Assembly (NCBI GenBank): GCA_965199175.1
Contig: OZ240684.1
Span: 1,302,001-1,366,000, forward strand
Source of the DNA: G963923945 sp965199175
Lineage (GTDB): Bacteria; Pseudomonadota; Alphaproteobacteria; G963923945
Length of the DNA stretch: 64,000 nucleotides
Reading direction: 5' to 3'
Positions 36,544-45,869 of this stretch are shown here, in pieces. The notes beneath the pieces were generated by a model. It was not told where the DNA came from, searched no databases, and worked only from the letters and a program-made list of their open reading frames with translations. A program made the translations under genes and the position numbers. The stretch's first letter is position 1; each line of letters begins with the position of its first letter.

Positions 36544-36581
36544 AAATAGATATCTTTTAGGTCAAATAGATACCTTTTAGG
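36544..36581. repeat. 19-bp direct repeat, two copies
   Basis: AAATAGATATCTTTTAGGTC is followed by AAATAGATACCTTTTAGGCA in the 50-bp gap between convergent thiG and pyrE. Confidence 0.85.
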
Positions 36582-37251
36582 CAGAAGCCTCCCCCGAATA
36601 GTCAGCCGCCCAGGCATCAGGATCATCCAAAAAACGGCGAATGGTCGCAGCCGTATCCGCATCAAAGACCTGGTTGGCCAATCCTTGGGCCAACACATCA
36701 TCCCATTGGACCAGATCAAAAAGCTCGACGCATAAATTCTCCATAACCGAACGACTCTCGCGCATGGTTCCATAATGAAAGATAACGAAAATATGATCAA
36801 TCTGCGCCCCGGCCTGGCGCAATGCGTTGACAAAGCCGACCTTACTGCCGCCATCAGTGGCCAGGTCCTCAACCAATAAAACCCGCGATTTTTGATCCAG
36901 ATCACCCTCAATCTGGGCCATGCGGCCGAAGCCTTTGGGCTGTTTGCGGACATAAATCATTGGCAGATCTAATCGCTCAGCAATCCAGGCAGCAAAAGGA
37001 ATTCCAGCCGTTTCACCACCGGCAATGACATCAAGAGACCCGCCACCAATGCGCTCTTTGATCAGACGCACCCCCATATCCATGATCTGATCCCGGGCGC
37101 CGGGATGGGAAATAATTTTCCGGCAATCCACATAAACCGGGCTGAGGCGTCCGGAAGTCAGAGTAAACGGAGCCTCAGGACGCAGCTGTACCGCCCCAAT
37201 CTCAAGCAAAATGCGGGCAGCAATCCGGCGGTCTTCCTGGCTATATATCAT
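36577..37251 (-). CDS. pyrE: Orotate phosphoribosyltransferase
   Basis: A 224-residue enzyme that transfers ribose-5-phosphate from PRPP to orotate in UMP synthesis. The PRPP loop VLLVEDLATDGGSK and the FTLTSGRLSPVYVDCR substrate segment are intact. Slightly longer than usual at the C-terminus. Confidence 0.95.
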   Translation of the reverse strand: MIYSQEDRRIAARILLEIGAVQLRPEAPFTLTSGRLSPVYVDCRKIISHPGARDQIMDMGVRLIKERIGGGSLDVIAGGETAGIPFAAWIAERLDLPMIYVRKQPKGFGRMAQIEGDLDQKSRVLLVEDLATDGGSKVGFVNALRQAGAQIDHIFVIFHYGTMRESRSVMENLCVELFDLVQWDDVLAQGLANQVFDADTAATIRRFLDDPDAWAADYSGEASA

Positions 37252-37397
37252 GGCGCATGATCATATGAGTACGTGATCGGGTAGAGTGAATTCATTCACA
37301 ACCGTCTGAAAATACAGGACTTGGAAATAAAATTGCTTATTGAAACACTCTTTATGAACGCTCAGATTACGTAAAGTCACTCATAAAGGAATGATCC

Positions 37398-37937
37398 ATG
37401 GCAATGCAAGAACTGGTCGCCCAGATGCTCCTTTGGATGACCGTCAATACGCCCTATACCATGCCATCAGCCACGCCTGAGGTCACAATTTTGCCCCAGG
37501 AACATATTCAGGAGATCATTTGCCAGGGTCCTTGTCCGGCTCTGGCCGCTTATACCCCTGACAGAGGAGTTTTACTCAGTGATCAACTCGACCTCCGGAA
37601 CAATATTTGTGACCGCTCAATCCTGCTGCATGAATTGGTGCATTTTTTCCAGTATGATGCTCAGGGAACCATGCCATCCAATCGACGCTCCTGGTCCCTG
37701 AGAGAATATGAAGCCTATCAATATCAAAATCGCTTTCTTGAGCAAAACGCCGCCATTGCTCCGGAACCAGCCCCCCGCGATGTCCGCCAATGCCGCTATG
37801 AGCGGCGCCAAAAGATGCGCCAGGATTTTTTGAACAAACACCGCCTGAACAAAACCCACCTGAACAAAACCCACCAACATTCCATCACCCATCCGGGACA
37901 GAAACAACCGCCGGATATCCCTCCTCAATCTCCCTGA
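37398..37937 (+). CDS. HELVH metallopeptidase-like protein (DUF6647-like)
   Basis: A 179-residue protein with a zinc-binding helix LLHELVHFFQYDAQG and a downstream EYEAYQYQNRFLE that could supply the third ligand. I assign it tentatively to DUF6647. No clear signal peptide, though the N-terminal 25 residues are hydrophobic. The tail has the repeated LNKHR-LNKTH-LNKTH, encoded by three 15-bp units at 37831-37875. AAAGGA precedes the ATG by about 8 nt. Confidence 0.7.
   Translation: MAMQELVAQMLLWMTVNTPYTMPSATPEVTILPQEHIQEIICQGPCPALAAYTPDRGVLLSDQLDLRNNICDRSILLHELVHFFQYDAQGTMPSNRRSWSLREYEAYQYQNRFLEQNAAIAPEPAPRDVRQCRYERRQKMRQDFLNKHRLNKTHLNKTHQHSITHPGQKQPPDIPPQSP
37831..37875. repeat. 3 x 15-bp in-frame repeat
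   Basis: Units TGAACAAACACCGCC, TGAACAAAACCCACC and TGAACAAAACCCACC stand in tandem inside the HELVH gene and encode a repeated LNKTH. Confidence 0.95.
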
Positions 37938-38108
37938 AATTGGCGGAAAATCAGTGTATTTGCCGATGATATGGATGCTGTCATCGATGAGGGTAAAAAT
38001 CTCAACGGGTCGATAGGTAAAAATTATCTGTTTCAATCTTTGATATTTTTCCTTAAATCTCTGATATTTTTACCCTATACGGTTAAAATTGCGCAAAAGA
38101 TCTGGTTG

Positions 38109-38204
38109 TGTGAAAACATATTTTTCTGTGAAAACATATTTTTCTGTGAAAACGTATTTTTCTCTGTGAAAACGTATTTTTCTCTGTGAAAACATATTTT
38201 TCAT
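38109..38204. repeat. 18-20-bp tandem repeat, five copies, upstream of fhs
   Basis: Five units of TGTGAAAACATATTTTTC (the last three with two extra bases) begin at 38109, 38127, 38145, 38165 and 38185. They lie in the 398-bp spacer 37938-38335, which shows no other feature I recognise. Confidence 0.95.
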
Positions 38205-38335
38205 TGTGTGTTTTTGTATGTGTAAAAACGTAATTTTTACGAAAGCCTAAAGCAACCTCAGACAAAGGCAATGAAAGAGTGAGCAGAAAGAATTGAACTC
38301 AGGAAGAAAGAATTTCGTTTAATAAGAGAGGATTT

Positions 38336-40018
38336 ATGGCTGCGTTTACGTCTGATATTGAAATCGCCAATGCTGCACAGAAGCGTTCTATTACAGATCT
38401 GGCCGGCGAGCGTCTGGGGCTGGCTCCCGAACAACTCGAACCCTACGGACATTATAAAGCCAAGCTGCCTCTGAGTGCTGTTCATTCACTCCAGGACCGG
38501 CCAGATGGCCGGCTTATCCTGGTCACCGCAATGACCCCAACCACAGCCGGTGAAGGCAAAACAACCACATCGGTGGGGCTGTGTGATGGTCTCAACCATA
38601 TCGGAAAAGACGCTATTGTCGCCCTTCGGGAGCCAAGCCTTGGCCCTTGTTTCGGGATGAAAGGCGGTGCGGCCGGGGGTGGATACGCCCAGGTGGTCCC
38701 GATGGCCGATATCAACCTGCATTTCACCGGTGACTTTCACGCCATCACTTCGGCCCATATGCTGCTTTCCGCGATGGTTGATAATCATATTTACTGGGGC
38801 CGGACACCCCAGATTGACCCGCGCCGGGTGACATGGCGGCGGGTGGTGGATATGAATGATCGTGCATTGCGTTCTATCGTTCAGTCTCTGGGTGGGGTTG
38901 CCAATGGCTTCCCGCGCGAAGATGGGTTTGACATTACGGTGGCATCCGAAGTCATGGCCATTTTCTGCCTGGCCAATGATATTGAGGATTTACAAAAACG
39001 TCTCGGCGATATTGTGGTTGGCTATGACCGGGATCGCCAGGCCGTACGGGCCCGCGATATCAAAGCTGACGGAGCAATGACGGCATTGCTCAAAGACGCG
39101 TTACAACCCAATCTGGTTCAAACTCTGGAGCATAATCTTGCGTTTGTGCATGGTGGTCCTTTTGCGAATATCGCCCATGGCTGTAACACTGTTCTGGCGA
39201 CTAAAACAGCGTTGAAACTGGCTGATTATGTGGTCACTGAGGCCGGTTTTGGGGCCGATCTGGGGGCAGAAAAATTCCTGAATATTAAATGTCGCAAGGC
39301 TGGTCTCAAGCCGGAAGTCGCGGTTTTAGTGGCCACTGTGCGGGCGTTGAAACTGCATGGCGGGGCGGACCCTAAAAATCTGGCAACCGAAGATCAGACG
39401 GCCCTGGAAAAAGGGTTGCCCAATCTCCTCCGGCATATTGAAAATCTTGAGAAATTCGGTCTGCCGGTCGTTGTTGCGCTCAACCGGTTCCCCACCGATA
39501 GCCAGGCCGAAATTAAGGCGGTTCAGGCCGCCTGTGCCCGGCAATCGGTTCATGCAGTCCTGGCCGAACATTGGGCCAAAGGTGGGGAAGGAGCAGCTGA
39601 TTTAGCCCGGGAAGTGGTGGCATGTATCGAATCAAAACCAGCCAATTTCGGCTATCTCTATCCAGATTCGATGTCATTGACCGATAAAATCCGCACCGTT
39701 GCCCGGGAAATTTACCGGGCCGATGATATCGCGCTTGATCCTGGAGCAGCCAGACAGCTTCAGGATATTGAGGCCCTGGGCTATGGCCATGTTCCGGTTT
39801 GTATGGCCAAAACTCAGTACAGCTTTTCCACCGATCCCGGCCTTAAAGGCGCGCCGACCGGCCATATTGTGCCAATCCGGGAGGTCCGCCTGTCAGCAGG
39901 GGCCGGATTCGTGGTGGTCATTGCCGGTGCAATCATGACCATGCCCGGTTTACCCCGCCAGCCTGCTGCCGAAAATGTGGGGGTTGATTCCCAGGGCACA
40001 GTCTTTGGGCTGTTTTAA
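38336..40018 (+). CDS. fhs: Formate-tetrahydrofolate ligase
   Basis: A 560-residue ATP-dependent enzyme forming 10-formyl-THF from formate and THF. The P-loop TPTTAGEGKTTT is at 67-78, followed by LREPSLGPCFGMKGGAAGGG and FTGDFHAI. Full length. It stands alone; folD and purU are not adjacent. Confidence 0.96.
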   Translation: MAAFTSDIEIANAAQKRSITDLAGERLGLAPEQLEPYGHYKAKLPLSAVHSLQDRPDGRLILVTAMTPTTAGEGKTTTSVGLCDGLNHIGKDAIVALREPSLGPCFGMKGGAAGGGYAQVVPMADINLHFTGDFHAITSAHMLLSAMVDNHIYWGRTPQIDPRRVTWRRVVDMNDRALRSIVQSLGGVANGFPREDGFDITVASEVMAIFCLANDIEDLQKRLGDIVVGYDRDRQAVRARDIKADGAMTALLKDALQPNLVQTLEHNLAFVHGGPFANIAHGCNTVLATKTALKLADYVVTEAGFGADLGAEKFLNIKCRKAGLKPEVAVLVATVRALKLHGGADPKNLATEDQTALEKGLPNLLRHIENLEKFGLPVVVALNRFPTDSQAEIKAVQAACARQSVHAVLAEHWAKGGEGAADLAREVVACIESKPANFGYLYPDSMSLTDKIRTVAREIYRADDIALDPGAARQLQDIEALGYGHVPVCMAKTQYSFSTDPGLKGAPTGHIVPIREVRLSAGAGFVVVIAGAIMTMPGLPRQPAAENVGVDSQGTVFGLF

Positions 40019-40111
40019 TCAAAAAGCAGCCATCACCCCTTGTTATCCCGGCATCACTCCCCACATAAACAAGGAATTGGCCATGATCTCAATCTGATTT
40101 CAGTCAGTTTC

Positions 40112-40159
40112 GGATCAGCAGATATTCGGATCAACAGATATCTGGATTAACAGATATAC
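40112..40159. repeat. 16-bp tandem repeat, three copies, upstream of bfr
   Basis: GGATCAGCAGATATTC, GGATCAACAGATATCT and GGATTAACAGATATAC follow one another directly before the bfr SD. They overlap the probable promoter region. Confidence 0.93.
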
Positions 40160-40186
40160 AGAAAAAACTGAACACAGGAGGACCTG

Positions 40187-40687
40187 ATGAAAGGTAATCC
40201 CAAAGTTATTTCCCTTCTCAATGATATTCTGGTCAATGAACTGACTGCGGTGAACCAATATCTCCATCACGCCCATCTTTTGGAAGACTGGGGGCTGAAT
40301 ACACTGGCCCGGCATGAAGATGATGAATCCCTGGAAGAGCGGCAGCATGCCAAGCAGCTGGCCCGGCGCATTCTTTTTCTCGGCGGAACACCCGAATTCG
40401 GACGGCTCAACACCATGCGCATCGGCGATAATGTTGAATCGATTTTGCGCAATGATCTGGCGATGGAAGTTGATGCGGTGACTGAGCTGAAAGACGCCAT
40501 AGAATATTGCCAGTCAGTGAGTGATTTTGCATCACAAGAGCTGCTTAAAAGTATTCTCATTGATGAGGAAAGCCACGTCGACTCCCTGGAAACACAGCTT
40601 GACCTGATGCAACGTATGGGTGAACAAAATTATGTCGCATTCCATTACGGCGGCATCAGTGCGGAACCCTCCCAGGATGAGAATTAA
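40187..40687 (+). CDS. bfr: Bacterioferritin lacking the haem-ligand Met
   Basis: A 166-residue ferritin-fold iron store starting MKGNPKVISLLNDILVNEL like E. coli Bfr. Ferroxidase ligands are in place: Glu18, Glu51, His54, Glu94 and the DEESH Glu127/His130 pair. The haem-ligand Met52 of E. coli Bfr is Arg52 here (SLEERQHAK). Bacteria with such a subunit often have a second Bfr that binds haem; none is in this window. SD AGGAGG (40176-40181) is strong. Confidence 0.92.
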   Translation: MKGNPKVISLLNDILVNELTAVNQYLHHAHLLEDWGLNTLARHEDDESLEERQHAKQLARRILFLGGTPEFGRLNTMRIGDNVESILRNDLAMEVDAVTELKDAIEYCQSVSDFASQELLKSILIDEESHVDSLETQLDLMQRMGEQNYVAFHYGGISAEPSQDEN

Positions 40688-41209
40688 AACAGAGCCAAAA
40701 GCCTCCAGCCAGATAAAGACGGCGTTGAATAAAACAGATGATCAAAATACCGGCTTTGGTCAAAGAAAACCGCTTTTTACCCCTGAATATGGTTAAGCCA
40801 TGCGGGAGTTTTGGCCCCATGCTTAAGGCTGCTATTTTGGTTTTCTGATCCCTGGTCGTCTAAAATCGCCATCCGGCGGTTTCTTTCATCCCGGATCAAA
40901 CAAAGCATGACCAAAAACCCAATCAATGCATGGTCACCACCCGGCCACAAACCCCAATATCGAAGTCCTTGCCGTTTGGCCGGCCGGAGTGAAGGGAGAG
41001 CCGGAATTGTCGTTGCCCGGAATGGGTCATTCGGCTACCGTAGCCAGCGGATCATTTTCAATGACCAACAAGCGTTTCAATAACCAACAAGTGTTTTGAT
41101 GACCAATAAACGTGATGATATATTGAGCGTTAAAATTGGCATCACAATCGCGTATTCAGAACAATTGCGTATTCAGGGTATTTTCTGAAGTTTTAAGTAT
41201 ACTGCTCTC
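40688..41209. other. bfr-dnaJ spacer with ~19-bp repeats
   Basis: About 520 bp. Near 41059-41115 are three imperfect units CAATGACCAACAAGCGTTT / CAATAACCAACAAGTGTTTT / GATGACCAATAAACGTGA. A 91-codon frame at 40811 has no credible composition. No RNA gene recognised. Confidence 0.5.
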
Positions 41210-41896
41210 ATGATCTGGTTGACCATCGGTCTTATTCTTGTTGCGGTTTTTTTGATGGTGATACGCTGGCTCACGCGTATCAACCCTGAAAAAGCCAGAA
41301 AAACCCTGAAATCAGTCGCCTTTATTGCCGGGGGTGGCTTTCTTATGCTGTTTTTGTGGCGACAGAGGCTGATTTTTTTTCCTTTAGTGAGCCTGTTGAG
41401 AGCCAGACCAGAACTTAGATCCAGACCACAACAACAGCCTTTTACCATCCGGACTGATACTCTGGAAATGCGGTCTGAACCCGGAGGGACCCTGCCCGAC
41501 GGGAAAATTCTGGCCGGAGAATTCAATGGTCACTCTTTAAGTCAATTATCTCTGGACAATCTCCGGAATCTTTTTGCCTATTGCCAGACCCATGATCATC
41601 GCGCCGCTCTGGTTTTAGAGACCTATCTTCATCAACGCTTTGGCTCCCAATGGCATCACCCGGCAGCCGAAAGGAGCCATTATGGACCATTCCACTCTGC
41701 GGCCCGTCATTCCAGAGATATCACCCATTCAGAAGCCTGCCAGATTCTGGGCCTTGATCCCAGGGCCAGCAAAGACGACATTATCGCCGCTCATCGCCGT
41801 TTGATTCGTCAACTGCATCCGGATTACAAAAAAGGCGACACCCAATCAGCAGCCCGGGTCAACCGGGCACGCGATGTTTTGCTGGGCTGGGGATGA
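41210..41896 (+). CDS. Membrane-anchored J-domain protein
   Basis: A 228-residue protein with two N-terminal membrane segments (LTIGLILVAVFLMVIRWL; SVAFIAGGGFLMLFLW) and a C-terminal J-domain with HPD (RLIRQLHPDYKKGD). The layout is like mitochondrial Tim14/Pam18 and its alphaproteobacterial relatives, with the J-domain probably in the cytoplasm recruiting DnaK to the membrane. The middle region is unassigned. Confidence 0.83.
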   Translation: MIWLTIGLILVAVFLMVIRWLTRINPEKARKTLKSVAFIAGGGFLMLFLWRQRLIFFPLVSLLRARPELRSRPQQQPFTIRTDTLEMRSEPGGTLPDGKILAGEFNGHSLSQLSLDNLRNLFAYCQTHDHRAALVLETYLHQRFGSQWHHPAAERSHYGPFHSAARHSRDITHSEACQILGLDPRASKDDIIAAHRRLIRQLHPDYKKGDTQSAARVNRARDVLLGWG

Positions 41897-41903
41897 TTTT
41901 TTA

Positions 41904-41998
41904 ATCGGTATATACAGCCGGTATATGCAGCCGGTCTTTGTTACAGAAGACAGGTTTTACAGAATACAAAATACAGAGAATGCAGAGAATACAGATTG
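41904..41998. repeat. 13-bp GGTATATACAGCC and ATACAGA repeats
   Basis: GGTATATACAGCC and GGTATATGCAGCC are in tandem (41906-41931), followed by TACAGAATACAAAATACAGA and GAATGCAGAGAATACAGA echoes. The 277-bp spacer before galU shows nothing else. Confidence 0.75.
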
Positions 41999-42173
41999 TA
42001 TAAGATGCGCCGGATGTTAGCACCCTGTCCCATTATTGAAATATTTGCTTTTTCGGGGAACCCTGTGGCACAACTCCAGCTCAGATATTGATGGTGTTTC
42101 ATCGCTTGTTTCAGCCATTATCCAAAAAGCATCCCTCTCATCTTCAAAAGTATTTTTTTAAGATCATTTTTTG

Positions 42174-42992
42174 ATGAAATATTCCGTTCGCAAGGCGGTG
42201 TTTCCTGTTGCCGGCCTTGGTACACGATTTTTGCCCGTCACCAAGACAATCCCCAAAGAGCTGCTCCCGGTTGGGAACAAACCGCTCATCCAATGGGCCG
42301 TCGAAGAAGCATATGCCGCCGGGATTGAGGAATTCTGCTTTGTCAAAAGCCCCGGGAATGACCTCATTGATGCCCATTTCCGTCCTGACCCGGATTTAGA
42401 ACAGATTTTACGCGCCAAAGGCAAAGAGGATTCCCTTGAAAAAATATATGCCCTCAATGCGCTGGGGCCATTCGTCTCGGTCACCCAATCAGAACCGCTT
42501 GGCCTTGGACATGCTGTCTGGAGTGCCCGCGATTTTGTCGGGGAGGATCCTTTTGCGGTCATATTACCTGATGACTTTATTGCCGCTGACCGCCCGTGCC
42601 TCCAACATATGATGACCACCTATGCAACAGTCGGCGGCAACATGACAGCGGTGATGGAGGTTGAACCGCAACAAACTGCTCAGTATGGTATCTTTGATAT
42701 CATCAGCGACGATGGTATGACAATCCAGGCTGGGGCTGTGGTTGAAAAACCCGACCCCGCAGTCGCCCCCTCTAACATTGCCATCATTGGCCGCTATCTG
42801 CTTGATCCGGCTATCATGACAATTCTGGAACAAGGCATGACCGGAAGCGGGGGTGAAATTCAGCTAACCGATGCAATACATGCCATGATCCCTCAGACAC
42901 TCTTACGTGGTCATCGTTTTTCCGGTCACCGCTTTGATTGTGGCAATGCCATTGGCTTTGCTGCTGCGAATGCTTTTTGTGCCGGCCAATAA
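42174..42992 (+). CDS. galU: UTP-glucose-1-phosphate uridylyltransferase
   Basis: A 272-residue nucleotidyltransferase making UDP-glucose. It has VFPVAGLGTRFLPVTKTIPK and KELLPVGNKPLIQWAVEEA, and EKPDPAVAPSNIAIIGRY. TTG 42171 or ATG 42174 could start; no SD is visible before either. It leads galU-ugd-manB, which supplies UDP-glucose, UDP-glucuronate and phosphorylated hexoses for envelope polysaccharide. Confidence 0.93.
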   Translation: MKYSVRKAVFPVAGLGTRFLPVTKTIPKELLPVGNKPLIQWAVEEAYAAGIEEFCFVKSPGNDLIDAHFRPDPDLEQILRAKGKEDSLEKIYALNALGPFVSVTQSEPLGLGHAVWSARDFVGEDPFAVILPDDFIAADRPCLQHMMTTYATVGGNMTAVMEVEPQQTAQYGIFDIISDDGMTIQAGAVVEKPDPAVAPSNIAIIGRYLLDPAIMTILEQGMTGSGGEIQLTDAIHAMIPQTLLRGHRFSGHRFDCGNAIGFAAANAFCAGQ

Positions 42993-43004
42993 GGAATCTG
43001 GCCC

Positions 43005-44351
43005 ATGCGTATAACAATGGTTGGAACCGGCTATGTCGGTTTGGTTTCCGGGACTTGTTTTTCCCAATTCGGGATTGAGGTTGTTTGCATTGATCAGGAC
43101 CAAAAAAAAATAGACCTGCTCAATGATGGTCATGTTCCAATCCATGAACCCGGCCTCAAAGCCCTGATTGACCGCAATGTCGCAGCCGGACGATTATCCT
43201 TCCGTTCGGATATTGATCATGCCGTTGGCCACTCAGATGCCATCTTTCTGGCCGTTGGTACACCGACATGCCAAAAGGATGGCCGGGCTGATCTCAGTTA
43301 TGTCTATGCAGCGGCCAAAGATATCGCAGCACAGCTATCGGACTATACAGTCATCGTCAATAAATCGACGGTCCCTGTGGGAACCGGTCGATGCGTGGCG
43401 GATATCATCAAAAAGAACAACCCGGATGCGGATTTTGATATCGTCTCCAACCCGGAATTCTTACGTGAAGGCTCAGCGATCGAAGATTTCACCCATCCTG
43501 ATCGGGTGGTCATCGGCGTCCGGACCGAAAGAGCACGCCAGGTGATGAAAAAACTCTATCGCCCGCTTGAGGATATCGAAACACCGATTCTGTTCACCGG
43601 GGTTGAAACAGCTGAATTGATCAAATATGCCGCCAACGCCTTTCTGGCAACCAAGGTGACCTTCATCAATGAAATGGCTGATTTATGTGAAAAAATCGGG
43701 GTCGATATTCATGATATCGCCCAGGGTATTGGCCTTGATAAACGAATCGGGACCCAATTTCTCAGACCAGGACCAGGCTATGGCGGCTCCTGCCTGCCTA
43801 AAGACACCCTGGCTCTGACCAAAACCGCCCGTGATGAGAACACGCCTCTCAGGCTAGTAGAACATGTCATACAAAGCAATCATCAACGCACATATCGGAT
43901 GGCTGAGCGGATCATCCAAGCCTGCAACGGCAGCGTCAGGAATAAAACCCTGGCGATTCTTGGCCTCACTTTCAAGCCCAATACCGATGATATGCGTAAC
44001 AGCCCCAGCCTCAACATTCTCCCAGCACTGCAAAAAGCCGGGGCCTCCCTACGCGCTTACGATCCCAAAGGGATGCAGGAAGCCAGGCACTATCTCAGGA
44101 ATATCACATGGTGCAAGGATGCCTATGAAGCAATGGAAAACGCTGATATTCTGGTCATCCTGACCGAATGGGATGCCTTTCGCGCTCTGGATATGGAACG
44201 GGTGAAAGAACTTCTTAAAGAAAAGCTCATCATTGACTTGCGCAATATGTATGATCCCCCTGATATGCGGGCTATTGGCTTGGGTTATGTCAGTATCGGC
44301 AGACCTGCCTCAACCGACCCGGTTCTGGCAGCGATGGGATCCCCCTTATGA
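43005..44351 (+). CDS. ugd: UDP-glucose 6-dehydrogenase
   Basis: A 448-residue NAD-dependent enzyme oxidising UDP-glucose to UDP-glucuronate. It opens with MRITMVGTGYVGLVSGTCF and has catalytic Cys263 in GYGGSCLPKDT, then LGLTFKPNTDDMRNSPS. It is 12 bp after galU. Confidence 0.95.
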   Translation: MRITMVGTGYVGLVSGTCFSQFGIEVVCIDQDQKKIDLLNDGHVPIHEPGLKALIDRNVAAGRLSFRSDIDHAVGHSDAIFLAVGTPTCQKDGRADLSYVYAAAKDIAAQLSDYTVIVNKSTVPVGTGRCVADIIKKNNPDADFDIVSNPEFLREGSAIEDFTHPDRVVIGVRTERARQVMKKLYRPLEDIETPILFTGVETAELIKYAANAFLATKVTFINEMADLCEKIGVDIHDIAQGIGLDKRIGTQFLRPGPGYGGSCLPKDTLALTKTARDENTPLRLVEHVIQSNHQRTYRMAERIIQACNGSVRNKTLAILGLTFKPNTDDMRNSPSLNILPALQKAGASLRAYDPKGMQEARHYLRNITWCKDAYEAMENADILVILTEWDAFRALDMERVKELLKEKLIIDLRNMYDPPDMRAIGLGYVSIGRPASTDPVLAAMGSPL

Positions 44352-44381
44352 GACCGATACAAACTGAGTGATGTAAACATT

Positions 44382-45758
44382 ATGAATCCCCATCATTTTC
44401 ATCCAAGCATCTTACGGGCTTATGATATTCGCGGCATTGTCGGCGAAACCCTTCATATCAGGGATGCGTATGCTCTTGGGCGGGCTTTTGGGACCCGGGT
44501 GATTCGCCAGGGTGGCTCACGGATCTGCGTCGGCTATGATGGACGTCTCACCTCACCAGAGCTTGAAGCTGCCTTAACTGAGGGTCTCCAACATGCTGGA
44601 GTCAACGTCTTGCGTATTGGTCGTGGTCCCACACCTTTGCTGTATTTTTCAGTTTTCGATCAGGATACCGATGGCGGGATCATGATCACTGGTTCTCATA
44701 ACCCGCCGCAACATAACGGCTTTAAGATGATGCTGGGGAAACAATCATTCTTCGGTGCCGATATTCTCAGCCTGGGGACCATCGCCGAACAAGCCGATTA
44801 CACGCAAGGAAAAGGAACAGTCTCGGCGATTGACTTATCTCCGGCCTATCTTGCCAGACTCAGCCAGGGGCCACCCCTGCAACGTCGGCTCAAAGTCGCC
44901 TGGGATGCCGGAAACGGTGCAGCCGGTGAGATGATGGAACAACTCACCAGCCGGTTGCCTGGTGAGCATATTCTGCTCTGTGAAACAATCGATGGCCGCT
45001 TTCCCAATCATCATCCGGATCCGACCATCCCTGAAAATCTGGCTTTGCTTCAGCAAACGGTCCGCGAAAAAAACTGTGATCTGGGCATTGCTTTTGACGG
45101 CGACGGGGATCGCATCGGTGCTGTTGATAATCAGGGAGAAATTATCTGGGCTGATCAGTTAATGATTCTCTGGGCGCGTTGTGTGCTTGCCGAAACGCCG
45201 GGAGCAACCATCATTGCCGATGTCAAAGCCAGTCAGAGCCTGTTTGATGAAATCACAAATCTGGGAGGAACCGCTCTCATGGGCCGGACTGGCCACTCAC
45301 TGATTAAGGATATGATGGTCAGTTCCGGAGCTCTTCTGGCCGGAGAAATGAGTGGCCATATTTTTTTCGCCGATCATTATTATGGCTTTGATGACGGGCT
45401 TTATGCAGCCGTGCGCCTGCTGCGGATGTTGGCGGCTCAACCGCTTAGTCTGGCTGATATTCGTCGCGATTTTCCGACCGTCTTCAACACACCAGAACTT
45501 CGGTTTCCATGCCCTGAAGAGCAAAAATTTGCCCTTGTCGAACAGATCACCACCCGCCTTCAAAAGGAGGGAGCAACCCTGGAAACAATTGACGGAATTC
45601 GGGTTCGTGAAAATGGTGGATGGTGGCTCCTGCGGGCATCCAACACCCAGGCCTGCCTGGTTGCGCGCTGCGAAGCCACAAATGCCGATACCCTCACCGA
45701 CATCCGCAATCGCCTCGCTCAGCTGTTAAATCAGGTCGGAATCAAACCAGAATTCTAA
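44382..45758 (+). CDS. manB: Phosphomannomutase/phosphoglucomutase
   Basis: A 458-residue alpha-D-phosphohexomutase. Phosphoserine Ser105 is in ITGSHNPPQHNG, the metal loop is AFDGDGDRIGAVD, and the sugar-binding GEMSGHIFF is present. It resembles the dual-specificity PMM/PGM (AlgC type), which would feed GalU with glucose-1-phosphate. It is 30 bp after ugd and followed by a structured terminator. Confidence 0.93.
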   Translation: MNPHHFHPSILRAYDIRGIVGETLHIRDAYALGRAFGTRVIRQGGSRICVGYDGRLTSPELEAALTEGLQHAGVNVLRIGRGPTPLLYFSVFDQDTDGGIMITGSHNPPQHNGFKMMLGKQSFFGADILSLGTIAEQADYTQGKGTVSAIDLSPAYLARLSQGPPLQRRLKVAWDAGNGAAGEMMEQLTSRLPGEHILLCETIDGRFPNHHPDPTIPENLALLQQTVREKNCDLGIAFDGDGDRIGAVDNQGEIIWADQLMILWARCVLAETPGATIIADVKASQSLFDEITNLGGTALMGRTGHSLIKDMMVSSGALLAGEMSGHIFFADHYYGFDDGLYAAVRLLRMLAAQPLSLADIRRDFPTVFNTPELRFPCPEEQKFALVEQITTRLQKEGATLETIDGIRVRENGGWWLLRASNTQACLVARCEATNADTLTDIRNRLAQLLNQVGIKPEF

Positions 45759-45766
45759 TTCTAACA

Positions 45767-45847
45767 CCCTGCCCCAGGTTAGCCAGACAAGGCCGGGAGA
45801 TAACCCAATCTCCGGGATATTTCAGGCAGGGGTCTGAAATCTTTTTT
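45767..45847 (+). terminator. Structured terminator after manB
   Basis: CCCTGCC (45767-45773) pairs with GGCAGGG (45825-45831), enclosing an inner hairpin GGAGAT/ATCTCC, and a T-tract follows at 45842-45847. Confidence 0.55.
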
Positions 45848-45869
45848 AAGACGGCTTTTTTTAAGATGG

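Noticed and set aside
38109..38204. Tandem 18-20-bp units that could be taken for a CRISPR array
   Set aside because: Units abut without unique spacers, are too short, and there are no cas genes in the window.
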